Origin: Saxidomus purpurata
Lineage: Eukaryota; Mollusca; Bivalvia; Venerida; Veneridae
Assembly (NCBI GenBank): GCA_022818135.1
Contig: JAFMSR010000009.1
Span: 29,069,315-29,133,314 of the forward strand
DNA: 64,000 nucleotides
Reading direction: 5' to 3'
Below the pieces are notes generated by a model. The model searched no databases. It saw only the letters and a list, made by a program, of their open reading frames with translations, and was not told the DNA's origin. The stretch's first letter is position 1; each line of letters begins with the position of its first letter. The position numbers were made by a program, and so were the translations under genes. Positions 43,167 through 55,070 of the stretch are shown here, piece after piece.

Positions 43167-43709
43167 TTAAATTATTACGTACTTGATATATGGCTCTCTT
43201 TTTCTTTCAAAGGGACTATTGAATGTGCTGATGTGTTTGCCCCAAATCCATCTTTTGTATTTCTTATTCTTGTCAGAGTATTTATTTGGTCTTGCAATGG
43301 CTCTGCTGACATGGTTGATATTTCTGCCAGGTGATGATGCCGAGTTACTTTGGATATATTCTGTTTTCAGATCATCATAATCTTGAACACTGTCAATATT
43401 TTGTTCAATGTACTCCAATGTAGGATAAGGGTTGACCTTCAAAACTGGAAATGAACCTGGCTGTTTATTCCAATACATCATTTGTGGTTCATACCCTGGA
43501 TTTTCTTTTCCATGATCTTTGACGATTTCAGTTTGAAAACCATTTTCTCTCTTGCCATATCCAGGGGAGTAGTCATTTCTTTTGCCATATGAAGGTGACA
43601 TCCTTCTACTAAAAAGTTTCTTCTTGCATTTCAAATCATCGTTTCTCGAAGCATTTACTAAAACCAGTAAACAGAGAAAAGCCAACCCAATGTATTGTAA
43701 GAAACCCAT
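43167..43709 (-). CDS. Candidate secreted neuropeptide-type precursor (180 aa)
   Basis: Residues 1-20 are a clear signal peptide (MGFLQYIGLAFLCLLVLVNA). Dibasic RR (35-36) is followed by two consecutive cassettes ending in Tyr-Gly-Lys-Arg: MSPSYGKR (37-44) and NDYSPGYGKR (45-54). Convertase cleavage plus Gly-dependent amidation would release two short peptides ending SPxY-amide. A further KR (152-153) precedes WIWGK (154-158). One cysteine only (28). Just before the ATG, a TTTCATTTTGCAG acceptor indicates a 5' UTR intron (exon begins at 43711), so the start is well placed. The frame is uninterrupted and stops at 43167-43169. I do not recognise a named family. It could instead be another secreted peptide. 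The only intact host-type gene in the window. Confidence 0.7.
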   Translation of the reverse strand: MGFLQYIGLAFLCLLVLVNASRNDDLKCKKKLFSRRMSPSYGKRNDYSPGYGKRENGFQTEIVKDHGKENPGYEPQMMYWNKQPGSFPVLKVNPYPTLEYIEQNIDSVQDYDDLKTEYIQSNSASSPGRNINHVSRAIARPNKYSDKNKKYKRWIWGKHISTFNSPFERKREPYIKYVII

Positions 43710-43710
43710 A

Positions 43711-43728
43711 CCTGCAAAATGAAAGCAG
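43711..43728 (-). promoter_or_regulatory. Splice acceptor upstream of the peptide precursor ATG
   Basis: The minus strand reads CTTTCATTTTGCAG then GTATGG, with AG at 43713-43712. It places the ATG two bases inside an exon. The upstream exon is not identified; a full-length repeat element (43841-44573) would lie in that intron. Confidence 0.6.
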
Positions 43729-43840
43729 ATTTAAATTCGATTTTATCTCTATGAATTCAATTGGATGTTTTCTTTATCTCTTATAACTTCATGCTTTTTT
43801 CCATCCAGACACAGTATGTCTGGGGCAATAACATATACTA

Positions 43841-44573
43841 AACTAGAGCTATCACTAAATGTGATTAATACCCCCAAAAGGATTGCTTTATAAACTGAAG
43901 AAGTTCGTAGTAACATAATACCTTGCAAACAAACTAAAAAGAGATATTGTTCTTAGCAGTTCCTCTCATTGTGCTTGACCATTGTATGAAGTTGTATTGA
44001 ATTCCAACTTGTAGTTTTCGAAAAATGCTCCAGACAGGGAAAAGTAACAAAGGGCAATAACACTGTAATTAGTCAAGATGGAGTTATGGTTCCTGTGCAC
44101 TGCACTCCCTCTCACTGTGCTTGACCATTGTATGAAGTTGTATTGAATTCCAACCAGAAGTTTTCAAGTTATGCTCCAGACAAGGAAAAGTAACAAAGGG
44201 TAATAACTCTGTAATGAGTCAAGATGGAGTTATAGTTCCTGTGCACTGCACTTCCTCCAAATGTGCTTGATCATTGTATGAAGTTGTATTGAATTCCAAC
44301 TAGTAGTTTTCAAGTTATGCTCCGGACAAGGAAAAGTAACAAAGGGCAATTACTCTGTAATTAGTCAAGATGGAGTTATAGTTCTTGTGCACTGCACTTC
44401 CTCTCAATGTGCTTGACCATTGTATGAAGTTGTATTGAATTCCAACTAGTAGTTTTCAAGTTATGCTTCGGACAAGGAAAATGCAACAGACCGCCCGCCC
44501 GACCGCCCGACCGACTGACCAACCACCGGGTGACTCCTATATACCCCCCTAAACTTCGTTTTGGGGGTATAAT
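43841..44573 (+). mobile_element. Full-length ACTAGAGCTATCAC-family element
   Basis: Same 5' end as 36957 (AACTAGAGCTATCACTAAAT), four ~145 bp units, a GACC/CGCCC tract at 44490-44520, and the identical 3' hairpin ending AATGA. The first ~100 bases are nearly identical to 36957-37060, so the two copies are young or recently converted. Confidence 0.88.
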
Positions 44574-45039
44574 GAAACTTCTCACACACCACCTGCCTTT
44601 TCCTTCTTTATTCAATTATCAACCCTTCCAATATCTGCCAGGTTATTTTAGCTATTGGTGCACAAAGGCTAACATGTCTTGCATTTATGAAGACTTCAGT
44701 AAAATGAATTTCAAAATGGTCGAGTAGTACAATCTATATGGCAGAGAATTTTAATTTTACATTTAAACATCGGTAGACGTCACATGGTTTGTTACCTTGA
44801 TGCTCTTCCTTAGGAAACCCACTCGTAAAATTCTCCTCCATATGAACTTTGTATCACTCAATCACTTTGAAATTCATGTACCGGAAGTATCTACCCAGTG
44901 ACTTCATAAATGCAAGACAAACTTTAGTGACGTTGGAAGGGTAGATAATTAAGTAAAGAAGGAAACATGCAGGTGGAGCTTTTGAAATTTTGTTCAGTAT
45001 AGAAATAGATCAGGTTGACAAACAGCTGTTTGCTTCAGT
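44574..45039. other. Non-coding stretch
   Basis: No gene or repeat recognised; ACTTTAGTGACGTTGGAAGG and surroundings look unique in the window. Confidence 0.4.
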
Positions 45040-45390
45040 TTTGATAAATTGGGGTCATAAATTGAACAATCTTAGTAGAGGTCCACTAGTCAATGCCACA
45101 TGCTAAATATCAAGGCCTTGTGGTTTCTGAGATTTAACTTTGGGGTCATAATTTAAACAATCTTGGTAGAGGTCTACTAGGTAATGTCTAAGCTCCACAC
45201 CTTCCTGTTCTTAAGAAGAAGATTAAAGTTTTTCCTTTCCATTGCCATGGCAACCAGAGTTCTGCATGGAATATAATTATTTGAACAACTAAGAAAGGGC
45301 TTCATGCAAGGAACATCCCTGCAAATTTATATCATCATTGGCCAAGTGGTTTTAGAGAAGAAGTTGTTTGAAGGAAAATGTAAACGGATG
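45040..45390 (+). mobile_element. Worn ACAAGAGGGCC-family element
   Basis: Two diverged units (GGGGTCATAATTTAAACAAT, CTTGGTAGAGGTC) and the unique TTGCCATGGCAACCAGAGTT segment. No hairpins remain. More diverged than the copies from 49 kb onward. Confidence 0.7.
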
Positions 45391-46815
45391 TATTATGATG
45401 TGAATTTTGGAGCCAAATTGTTAAAAATAAAATTTGATTATTGTTTAACAAATATGTTGATTTTGGTATCAAAATGTTCAGAATTTACAGTAGATTTTCT
45501 ATGTAGTAATTTAGGATTTGTTTTATGCATTTTAAATCAAAATTTAAAGAAAATTAATTTATTCAAACTTGTAATTTTTGCTAAATGTCAAATCTTTTAA
45601 GATGTTGTGAAGTAACTCAAAGCCATAATACCATTTCTGCTCAAAGAAATAGTTTAATTGTTCAGGTATTAATTATGAAACCTTTTTACATCACTGATTG
45701 GCCACCATTCTCAAACAATGACTTTACTAGTCCAAGGCTTATCCAGGCTGCCATGCAATCATTTTAAAGTTAAATCTTTTATTTTGTTTGATTTGTTGTT
45801 AAATTTTTATTGTTAAATGAGTTAATAATTTCATAAGTGAAAATCGCCGCGACCCCATTTTTTTTTTGGCCAAACTGAGAAAAAAAAATGTGCGCGGACG
45901 TTTTGTGCTGTTTCATTTCTTTTCTGTTGTTCTTTTCGGTATTTAACCACAACAAGTATCCTCGGCTGTATTACATTAATTTTCAGAACCGTAAATATTT
46001 ATCATCAAAATATTTACTATCGTTAAATATCCGCTGTAATTAGTCAATGTTTATTCTCAACTTGGCATTTTGTCACTCGCGGTAGGTGTGAAAAATACAG
46101 CCTGTCATAAAGGATGACAAATCAACTCAATTTTGAAATTGTTTGAAAATCCAAGCTATGTGACACTGAATACTATTTGAAAGACCTTGGTGACCCCACT
46201 AATTTAGTAATGTTTTTTAATTTGTGAATGCGAAAAACACTTCTAAATTAACATATAAAAAGTCCCAACTGTTCTTTTTTAAAAACAAAACGTTATGTTT
46301 ATAATAAAATCGCAGCATTTCAGCGTGTTCGTATTTGTCATTTATTGAGCTATTTTTCAGTAACTGTCAAAGACGATTTTTTTCTTCTATTCATTTTAAT
46401 ATATAACCTTTGCTGATTAAAATATTTTTTACTGCAACTTCTCTAATCTTAAAGATAAAGCCGCAGGTGTCATGAGATCAAAGAACGTACGCCGACGCTT
46501 TGATCTTAGCATTTAAAAGACTGAGTTATTTTGACAAGTAGCTCTAGACAATAGTCTGATAATTTTGGATTATAAACATACTTGTTTGGAATTGACAATG
46601 TTTAATATGAGCAAGTATTTTTGGTGATGCAATATATCACGCTACGCAAATAAGGAATACTCTATAACCCCAGTATAGACCGTCCCTGTACATTTGTACG
46701 TTGGTCGGCAAATATTTTTTGAATTTAATATATTATATATACACAATCGACTGGCTAAATATTCTGGGGGTGGCTGTCCAGAGTGTACTTCAGAATCCCC
46801 TTGGTCGAAACTCCG
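45391..46815. other. Non-coding stretch
   Basis: AT-rich. ORFs at 45304-45767 have no family features. A 9 bp-arm hairpin AGATCAAAG ... CTTTGATCT occurs at 46471-46505. Confidence 0.4.
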
Positions 46816-47332
46816 TTGGTCCAAAAATGGCATAGAAGTCATAATCCCCTCAATGGATTTTACAAGTGGAAAAGCACATACTGAATGAAACAAGAGCTGT
46901 CCCTCACAAGTGACGAATGCCCCCGAAAGAGGTGCCTCACAGTCTGTGTCCTCTCCATGTGCTCAATAAATGTGCTATGTAATTTTAAAATCCTTCCATG
47001 CATGACAGAGTAACCATGCATACAGTATTCCATTACTTTAAACACTAAGTGTGACCTTGACCTTTGAGGAAGGGACTTGGGTCTTGCACGTGACACATCC
47101 GCTTGATGAGCTAGACATTTGTGCCAAGTTATTTTAAAATCCTTCAAAGCATAATAAAGTTATAGTCCAGACACAAATGTATGCATATATACAGGATTCC
47201 ATTACCTATAAACTCTAAGTGTGACCTTGACCTTTGTGGTAGGGATGTGGGTCTTGCACGCGACACGTCGTCTTGATGTGCTAGACATTTGACAAAATCC
47301 ATTGAGGAGATTATGACTCAATGCCATTTTTG
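46816..47332. repeat. Inverted repeat pair flanking an ACAAGAGCTGTCCCTC-family copy
   Basis: 46816-46862 (TTGGTCCAAAAATGGCATAG... CCTCAATGGATTTT) is the reverse complement of 47286-47332 with few changes. Between them lies a 3'-truncated family copy (46890-47290) starting ACAAGAGCTGTCCCTCACAA. The copy may have inserted in a palindromic element, or the arms may be its own captured flank. Confidence 0.7.
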
Positions 47333-48683
47333 GACCAAGGGGATTTTGAGTGTCTCCTGCCTAAGCACTCTCATATAAGACGACAGGGTGACTTTGAGGT
47401 TCTCAAAACCTGGCATTATAAGCAAGTATGAACGGTAGTGTGCTGTCCGAAAATGGCCGAGTGTAAAACTTTTGAAACAGTTGCGTTTTCTGTCACTGTA
47501 TTGCTCCATGTTTAGGGTGGAAAAAACAAATCTATAGTGTCAAACGCTACAATAAAGTTTTAAACCAACCAACCTTGGTTTGATGTATTCTAGGCAGTAT
47601 TAACCGAGAATTGCAGCATCCCGCCAGATGTGGATGAGCACTTTGAAAAATCTGCAAAACTTCAAGTTTCCACTTCGGAAACTTATGTTCTCACCTTTAA
47701 TTTGGATCCATATGACAGACTGTCAGTTTTAACAGATTTTGATCAGTCTTTAAAACATGTAACAATAACAATAAAATAATAGTGATGTCCCACTAGTATG
47801 TGAACCTTCAAACACAGACCATGCGGTGCTATATAATGGCGCCCATTCGCATAAAGAAACCTGCAAAAAACTCCAAAGATAGACCTTGGTTCACAGGTAA
47901 GGCGGTATTACATGCCTGGCATGCATGGCAATTTGACGCTTTGATGTAAGACCCATTGGATTTGAAATGCCACTTCTGGACAGAAAAGACATATTTATTA
48001 ACCAGGCTGGGAGACATTTATAAGTGTGTTAGCTATGGGCGTGGAGTATTTAACCAGTTTGTGTTGACAAGGAATTTGATAGAAATAAATCATGAACGTT
48101 GGGGGGAGAATTCTAAAGGTTAATACTTATGGGGGAAACCAGAAAATTGAATGTTTTTCCTGCTGCGAAATTCTTTTCTGTTTTGATGCATTATTTGCAG
48201 TTGATGAAGAGAAAAATTTACACTGGCCCTCAGTTGTTGGGTCACATTTCCGTATCTAACACTATGGTTATCCGGTAAATGGCTAAAATGATATGGTGAA
48301 GACAATCACTTAAACACACATGTTACAAAGCAGGCTAGCATAGTGCAGAGGGATGTTAAAGGGGCACTCCCTTCATCTAGCAGATTAATATTCTCCAAAA
48401 ATAGATTATGTGTTCAATGAACGTAAAATGCGAAATAAATATAATTTTAAAGAAGAACTTATGGCGAAAAATGCCCCATTTTACCACAATTAAAGACGAT
48501 CACTTCAGTTTAATTCTTGGCTATATATCAAATATCTTTACATTTTGATGTTGTTTAATTAAATGTCACAAACAATTACTTTTGAATAAAAAAACATACA
48601 AAAGGATTATTTTGAGCAATAATATCACTTTAACATTTTTAAACATATAACTATAGCAAAAAAATCAGTAAATCAAGAAAACT
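47333..48683. other. Non-coding stretch
   Basis: No supported gene. 48361-48500 (AAAGGGGCACTCCCTTCATC) resembles short AAAGGGGC-starting sequence at 52513, but the match is short. Confidence 0.4.
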
Positions 48684-49040
48684 TATTACCTCCCTTTCAA
48701 AGCACCCAAAAAGTCAGTGTTTAGCAAAGGTGGACTTTTAAACTGTGTTAAATGCTTTCAGAAGGATACTTTTTTGTTACATATTACTTGTAAATGTTTC
48801 ACTATACACAATTTGTCCAGATAGTTTCATTTAGCTATCTGCATTACGTCAGTGGCAATAAACATATGGCCTCCCCTCCAACACCACCCTCCCACCCGAG
48901 ACAACAGCTCATTTTTCTCAATAAAAAGGCTGGTTACCTATTATTTTTAAATTAGTTCTCAATAAAGTGATGTTTGAACAATTCTACTGCAAAAAATTAA
49001 GAAATTCTCAATGCTTGAACATTAAGAAAAAAAACTTTGA
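48684..49040 (+). repeat. Duplicated flank, copy 2
   Basis: Matches 26535-26880 in order (TTATTACCTCCCTTTCAAAG, AAATGCTTTCAGAAGGATAC, CTATACACAATTTGTCC). About 345 bp of additional sequence (49041-49386) separates it from the element, against none in copy 1. Confidence 0.75.
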
Positions 49041-49386
49041 AAAATGACTACAAATTTTTTCATATTTTTTTACAGAAACTAGTTTCTCTTTCTGGGTTTT
49101 TTCAGTTTCAATACATTTGAAATCTCAATTCATGTAGTTTCATAAAATAGGATCAATTGCTTAACATTTTAAATAAAAAACAAAGATGAGTTGCCAAATT
49201 TAGAGATTTATTATTGATAAACATGAGATAGGGGTCATTTTCACTGCTTTCGGGGCTATACTACAAAAAGTGTCCATTACTTCTAAATGAGGCTGGTGAC
49301 CTCCTTTTTTTATTTTATATTCTGACTAAGCAGGTATTACCCTAACAACAAACAAAATTTCATAAAATTCTTATTGCTTGAAAAAA

Positions 49387-50677
49387 ACAAGAGGGCCAAG
49401 ATGGCCCTATATCGCTCACCTTGGTACAAGTCCACTTGCCTGGTGGAAGATCACTAGATAATGTTATATACCAAATAAGTTTTCCTATATACGCCTTTGT
49501 AAAACAAATGATCCCCCCCCCCGGGCAAGGTCAATTTTGACCCCAGGGGCATAATTTGAACAAACTTTGAAGAGGTCTACTAGGCAATGCTACATGCCAA
49601 ATATCTAAGCTCTAGGCCTTGTGGTTTCAGAGAAAAAGATTTTTAAAGTTTTCCCTATATAAGCCTATGTAAAACTAAGTGACCCCCGGTGCGGGGTCAA
49701 TTTTGACCTGGGGGTCATAATTTGAACAATCTTGGTAGAGGTCCACTAGCCAATGCTACATGCCAAATATCTAAGCTCTAGACCTTGTGGTTTCAAAGAA
49801 GAAGATTTTTAAAGTTTTTACTATATAAGCCTATGTAAAACTAAGTGACCCCCCGTGCGGGGCAAATTTAATCCGAGGGTCATAATTTGAACAATCTTGG
49901 TAGAGATCCACTAGACAATGCTACATGCCAAACATCTAAGCTCTAGGCCTTGTGGTTTCAGAGAAGAAGATTTTTAAAGTTTTTCCTACATAAGCCTATG
50001 TAAAACTAAGTGACCCCCATGCGGGGTCAATTTTGATCCGGGGCTCATAATTTGAACAATCTTGGTAGAGGTCCACTAGACAATGCTGCATGCAAAATAT
50101 CTAAGCTCTAGGCCTTGTGGTTTCAAAGAAAAAGATTTTTAAAGTTTTCCCTATATATTCCTATGCAAAACTAAGTGACCACTCCCGCGGGGTCAATTTT
50201 GACCCGGGGGTCATAATTTGAACAATCTTGGTAGCGGTCCACTAGACAATGCTACATGCAAAATATCTTAGCTCTAGGCCTTGTGATTTCAGAGAAGAAG
50301 ATTTTTAAAGTTTTTCCTATATATTCCTATGCAAAAACTAAGTGCCCGCCAGCGCGGGGTCAATTTTGACCCGGGGGTCATAATTTGAACAATCTTGGTA
50401 GAGGTCCACTAGACAATGCTACATGCCAAATATCTAAGCTCTAGGCCTTGTGGTTTCAGAGAAGAAGATTTTTAAAGTTTTTCCTATTTGTTGCCATAGC
50501 AACCAGAGTTCTGCATGGAATGGAATTCTTTGAACAATTTTGGTAGAGCTTCATGCAAGGAACATTCCTGCATAGTTTTATCAACATTGGCCTAGAGGTT
50601 TCAGAGGAGATGTCATTTGAATCAAAATGTTGACGGACGACGGACAATGCTCACCCTGGCGTAGCCAGGTGAGCTAA
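49387..50677 (+). mobile_element. Full-length ACAAGAGGGCC-family element, copy b
   Basis: 5' hairpin, seven units with period 165-167 bp (CTTGG at 49731, 49896, 50061, 50227, 50394), the TTGCCATAGCAACCAGAGTT segment, a short GACGGACGACGG tract and a 3' hairpin CTCACCCTGGCGTAGCCAGG ending TGAGCTAA. Its first ~110 bases are almost identical to copies a, c and d. 50678-51183 after it is AT-rich with no gene. Confidence 0.88.
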
Positions 50678-51183
50678 TGATGAAACTATAGCGATTGTCT
50701 TTAAAGGTATATAATTGGAATTTGGCCATGTAACAGATTTGTTTGAAACTTTAATATCTGATCATTTACACTCATTTATGTTCACTTAGCACTTAATTCA
50801 AGTAAGATTTTCACTGGAGGTATTTTTAAAAATTGATTTCCCTATCCTGGTTGGCCAACCAAGATAAAGTTATTTTATCATAAGTAAAAATTTGATACAC
50901 ATACTTTGCCCTCAGGAAAGATATAACTATAAGACCTATTGTATTATATTTGTGAAATATTTGCATTAAAAAATATATATTTAGATGGAATTCATTAGAA
51001 ATTCAAGTTTGAAAATATATTATTACCTCCCTTTACCTATCTTGGGTGCGCACCAAAGATAGATTGGAAAAAAATGAATTCAGAAGCTACATGTAGGTTT
51101 AAAACTTGCATTTTGGTTCAGAATGTTAAAATATTTGTATATCTATCCAATTCAAATGCAAAAGTAGAAATTATATTGAAATA

Positions 51184-52474
51184 ACAAGAGGGCCAAGATG
51201 GCCCTATATCGCTCACCTTGGTACAAGTCCACTTGCCTGGTGGAAGATCACTAGATAATGTTATATACCAAATAAGTTTTCCTATATACGCCTTTGTAAA
51301 ACAAATGACCCCCCGGGCAAGGTCAATTTTGACCCCAGGGGCATAATTTCAACAAAGTTTGAAGAGGTCTACTACGCAATGCTAAATGCCAAATATCTAA
51401 GCTCTAGGCCTTGTGGTTTCAGAGAAAAAGATTTTTTAAAGTTTTCCCTATATAAGCCTATGTAAAACTAAGTGACCCCCGGTGCGGGGTCAATTTTGAC
51501 CCGGGGGTCATAATTTGAACAATCTTGGTAGAGGTCCACTAGCCAATGCTGCATTCCAAATATCTAAGCTCTAGGCCTTGTGGTTTCAAAGAAGAAGATT
51601 TTTAAAGTTTTTCCTATATAAGCCTTTGTAAAAATAAGTGACCCCCCCCCCACCCCCCGTGCGGGGTCAATTTTAATCCACTAGCCAATGCTACCTGCCA
51701 AATATCTAAGCTCTAGGCCTTGTGGTTTCAGAGAAGATTTTTAAAGTTTTTCCTACATAAGCCTACGTAAAACTAAGTGACCCCCTGTGTGGGGTCAATT
51801 TTGATCCGGGGCTCATAATTTAGACAATCTTGGTAGAGGTCCACTAGCCAATGCTACATGCCAAATATCTAAGCTCTAGACCTTGTGGTTTCAGAGAAGA
51901 AGATTTTTAAAGTTTTTCCTATATATGCATGCCTATGCAAAACTAAGTGACCACTCCCGCGGGGTCAATTATGACCTGGGGGTCATAATTTGAATAATCT
52001 TGGTAGAGGTCCACTAGACAATGCTACATGCCAAATATTTTAGCTCTAGGCCTTTTGGTTTCAGAGTAGAAGATTTTTAAAGTTTTTCCTATATATGCCT
52101 ATGCAAAAACTAAGTGCCCACCCGCGCGGGGTCAATTTTGACCTTGGGTTCATAATTTGAACAATCTTGGTAGAGGTCCACTAGACAATGCTACATGCCA
52201 AATATCTAAGCTCTAGGCCTTGTGGTTTCAGAGAAGAAGATTTTTAAAGTTTTTCCTATTTGTTGCCATAGCAACCAGAGTTCTGCATGGAATGGAATTC
52301 TTTGAACACTTTTGGTAGAGCTTCATGCAAGGAACATTCCTGCATAGTTTTATCAACATTGGCCTAGAGGTTTCAGAGATGTCATTTGAATCAAAATGTT
52401 TACGGACGACGGACGACGAACGACGGACAAGCATTGATCAGAAAAGCTCACCCTGGCGTAGCCAGATGGGCTAA
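51184..52474 (+). mobile_element. Full-length ACAAGAGGGCC-family element, copy c
   Basis: Same 5' end; seven units, one with a C-rich expansion at about 51642-51658; the unique segment; GACGGACGACGG; a 3' hairpin with a worn right arm (GCCAGATGGGCTAA). 52475-52922 after it shows no gene. Confidence 0.88.
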
Positions 52475-52922
52475 AAAAGAAATACTCAACATTTTAAATA
52501 CTTTCATATTAAAGGGGCGTAATAACAAAATTTTATAAAAGTTAATAAAATGTAAATTTCTGATAGGGATCTAATGGGTCTTTTTGTTCATTAAATAAAT
52601 CTCTAACAGAATATACAACAAATAAAAATTGTCATAAAATGTTGCTTAAAGGTAATTGACCACCTTTAAACAATATAGAGGCCTTTTGTAATAAATCGCA
52701 TTTTAGGTCATAATCCTTCCAAAGATTATATCATTTATGTTTTCGAGGTTATTTAGTTTGACATCACTTATTGGGTATGTCCCTTTAGAGCCAAGAGGTA
52801 CATATCACAGATAGCTACATGCTAACGCTTACGAGCTACATGTATGAGAAAGCGTGCAACATTACGGTGTAGGATAGGTTATATATTATATGCACTCACA
52901 CAATACAGAGAAAAAAAAAAAC

Positions 52923-53914
52923 ACAAGAGGGCCAAGATGGCCCTATATCGCTCACCTTGGTACAAGTCCACTTGCCTAGTGGAAGATCACTAGATAATGT
53001 TATATACCAAATAGGTTTTCCTATACACGCCTTTGTAAAACAAGTGACCCCCTCCCCCCACGGGCAAGGTCAATTTTGACCCCAGGGGCATAATTTGAAC
53101 AAACTTTGAAGAGGTCTACTAAGCAATGCTACATGCCAAATATCTAAGCTCTAGGCCTTGTGGTTTCAGAGAAAAAGATTTTTAAACTTTTTCCTATATA
53201 AACCTATGTTAAACTAAGTGACCCCCCGTGCGGGGTCAATTTTGACCCGGGGGTCATAATTTGAACAATCTTGGTAGAGGTCCACTAGCCAATGCTAAAT
53301 ATCTAAGCTCCAGGCCATGTGGTTTCAGAGAAGAAGATTTTTAAAGTTTTTACTATATAAGCCTATGCAAAACTAAGTGACCACTCCCGCGGGGTCAATT
53401 TTGACCTGGGGGTCATAATTTGAACAATCTTGGTAGAGGTCCACTAGACAATGCTACATGCCAAATATCTTAGCTCTAGGCCTTGTGGTTTCAGAGAAGA
53501 AGATTTTTAAAGTTTTTCCTATATATGCCTATGCAAAAACTAAGGGCCCACCCGCGCGGGGTCAATTTTGACCCGGGGGTCATAATTTGAACAATCTTGG
53601 TAGAGGTCCACTAGACAATACTACATGCCAAATATCTAAGCTCTAGGCCTTGTGGTTTCAGAGGAGAAGAGTTTTAAAGATTTTCCTATTTGTTGCCATA
53701 GCAACCAGAGTTCTGCATGGAATGGAATTCTTTGAACAATTTTGGTAGAGCTTCATGCAAGAAACATTCTTGCATAGTTTTATCAACATTGGTCCAGAGG
53801 TTTCAGAGGAGATGTCATTTGAATCAAAATCTTGACGGACGACGGCAGACAGCCGAAGGACGACGGACAATCATCGATCAGAAAAGCTCACCCTGGCATA
53901 GCCAGGTGAGCTAA
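52923..53914 (+). mobile_element. Full-length ACAAGAGGGCC-family element, copy d
   Basis: Same 5' end; five units; unique segment; GACGGACGACGG; 3' hairpin CTCACCCTGGCATAGCCAGG then TGAGCTAA. The flanking A-rich ACA before the element recurs in copies a-c. Confidence 0.88.
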
Positions 53915-54185
53915 AAAAAGAAAACCCTACCTACCTACCCACACAAAAAAGTTTGGGTCGCGTTACAGCAAACAAACAATTTTTTAATGATGGCCTAAGT
54001 AAGAGAGAGGACAGACGGAGGTCCTCACATATGGATACTTATGTGGCTACACTATTGTTCTCTCTACTGTTCTTTTAGCCCTGTAAGAGAAAAAATAGCC
54101 ACATAAAAGCTTACGGAATAAATAACATCAAAAAGTATTTACTGTTATTGTTGCTATAGCCACCCAAGTATCCAAATGTAAGCAC

Positions 54186-54193
54186 AGACGGGC

Positions 54194-54226
<33 letters not shown>

Positions 54227-54256
54227 TCCATGGCAAAAACAATATATCTGCCCCAT
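54186..54256 (+). repeat. (GACA)n microsatellite with CATGGCAAAAACAATATATC tail
   Basis: About nine GACA units followed by the same tail as at 4852-4878. 53915-54185 before it includes an inverted pair (CTATTGTTCTCTCTACTG... / CTGTAAGAGAAAAAATAG) but no gene. Confidence 0.65.
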
Positions 54257-54439
54257 ATTCTATGGGAAAGACATAATGATGACCTTGGCTTCAGTTTGAT
54301 GAACGTTTGGTATTTACCTATGAGTTTTCTGTCTAAAATAAATGCATATTTTGAGAGTGAAATACAGTTACTGGATTTTGCCTACTGAAGAGTACGTGTT
54401 TGTGCTTACATATATTTCTTCCCTCTCGATCATATTTTG

Positions 54440-55068
54440 TTGTTTGTCATTGTAAAACAAGTGACCCCCCCCCCCAGGGCAAGGTCAATTTTATGCCCCA
54501 GGGGCATAATTTGAACAATCTTGGTAGTGGTCCACTAGACAATGCTACATGCTAAATATCTAAGCTCTAGGCCTTGTGGTTTCAGAGAAGAACATTTTTA
54601 TAGTTTTTCCTATTTTTGCCATAGCAACCAGAGTTCTGGAATGGAATTCTTCGAACAATTTTTGTAGAGCTTCATGCAAGGAACATCCCTGCATAGTTTC
54701 ATCAACATTGGTCCAGTGGTTTCAGAGGAGTTGTCTTTAAAATCAAAATGTTGTCGGTAGACGGACAATCATCCCTCAGGAAAGGTCACCCTAGCAAAGC
54801 CAGGTGAGCTAAAAAACAGAGACGAGATTAGAACTTTCATTTTTTTCATTTTTGTAGGTTACAAAAACTGCGCATTTTGAAACTGAATCACATTAGCCTA
54901 TGTAAAATCAAGTGACACCCCAAGCGGGGTCAATTTTGACCAAAGGCTCATGATTTGAACAATCTTATTACAGGTCCACTAAGCAATGCCACATGCTAAA
55001 TATCTAAGATCTAAGCCTTGTGGGTTCAGAGAAAAAGATTTTTAAAGTTTTTCCTACATAAGCATATA
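54440..55068 (+). mobile_element. Two truncated ACAAGAGGGCC-family fragments
   Basis: 54440-54812: one unit, the TTGCCATAGCAACCAGAGTT segment in short form, and a 3' hairpin ending GCCAGGTGAGCTAA. 54890-55068: one core unit with AAGCGGGGTCAATTTTGACC. Neither has a 5' hairpin. Confidence 0.75.
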
Positions 55069-55070
55069 TA

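Noticed and set aside
45304..45767. ORFs of 98 and 60 codons on the plus strand
   Set aside because: The first starts inside a repeat relic and continues in AT-rich sequence; no motif is present.
50456..50647. Small minus ORFs with a conserved PMLIKLCRNVPCMKLYQNCS-type peptide in many copies (27619, 50456, 52228, 53658, 55810)
   Set aside because: They are reverse readings of the unique 3' segment of the ACAAGAGGGCC family. Conservation follows the repeat, starts differ, and no codon-type substitution bias is visible.
49387..53914. Regularly spaced repeats that could be taken for a CRISPR array
   Set aside because: Units are 145-170 bp, fully repetitive without unique spacers, flanked by hairpins and microsatellites, and the window is eukaryotic with no cas genes.
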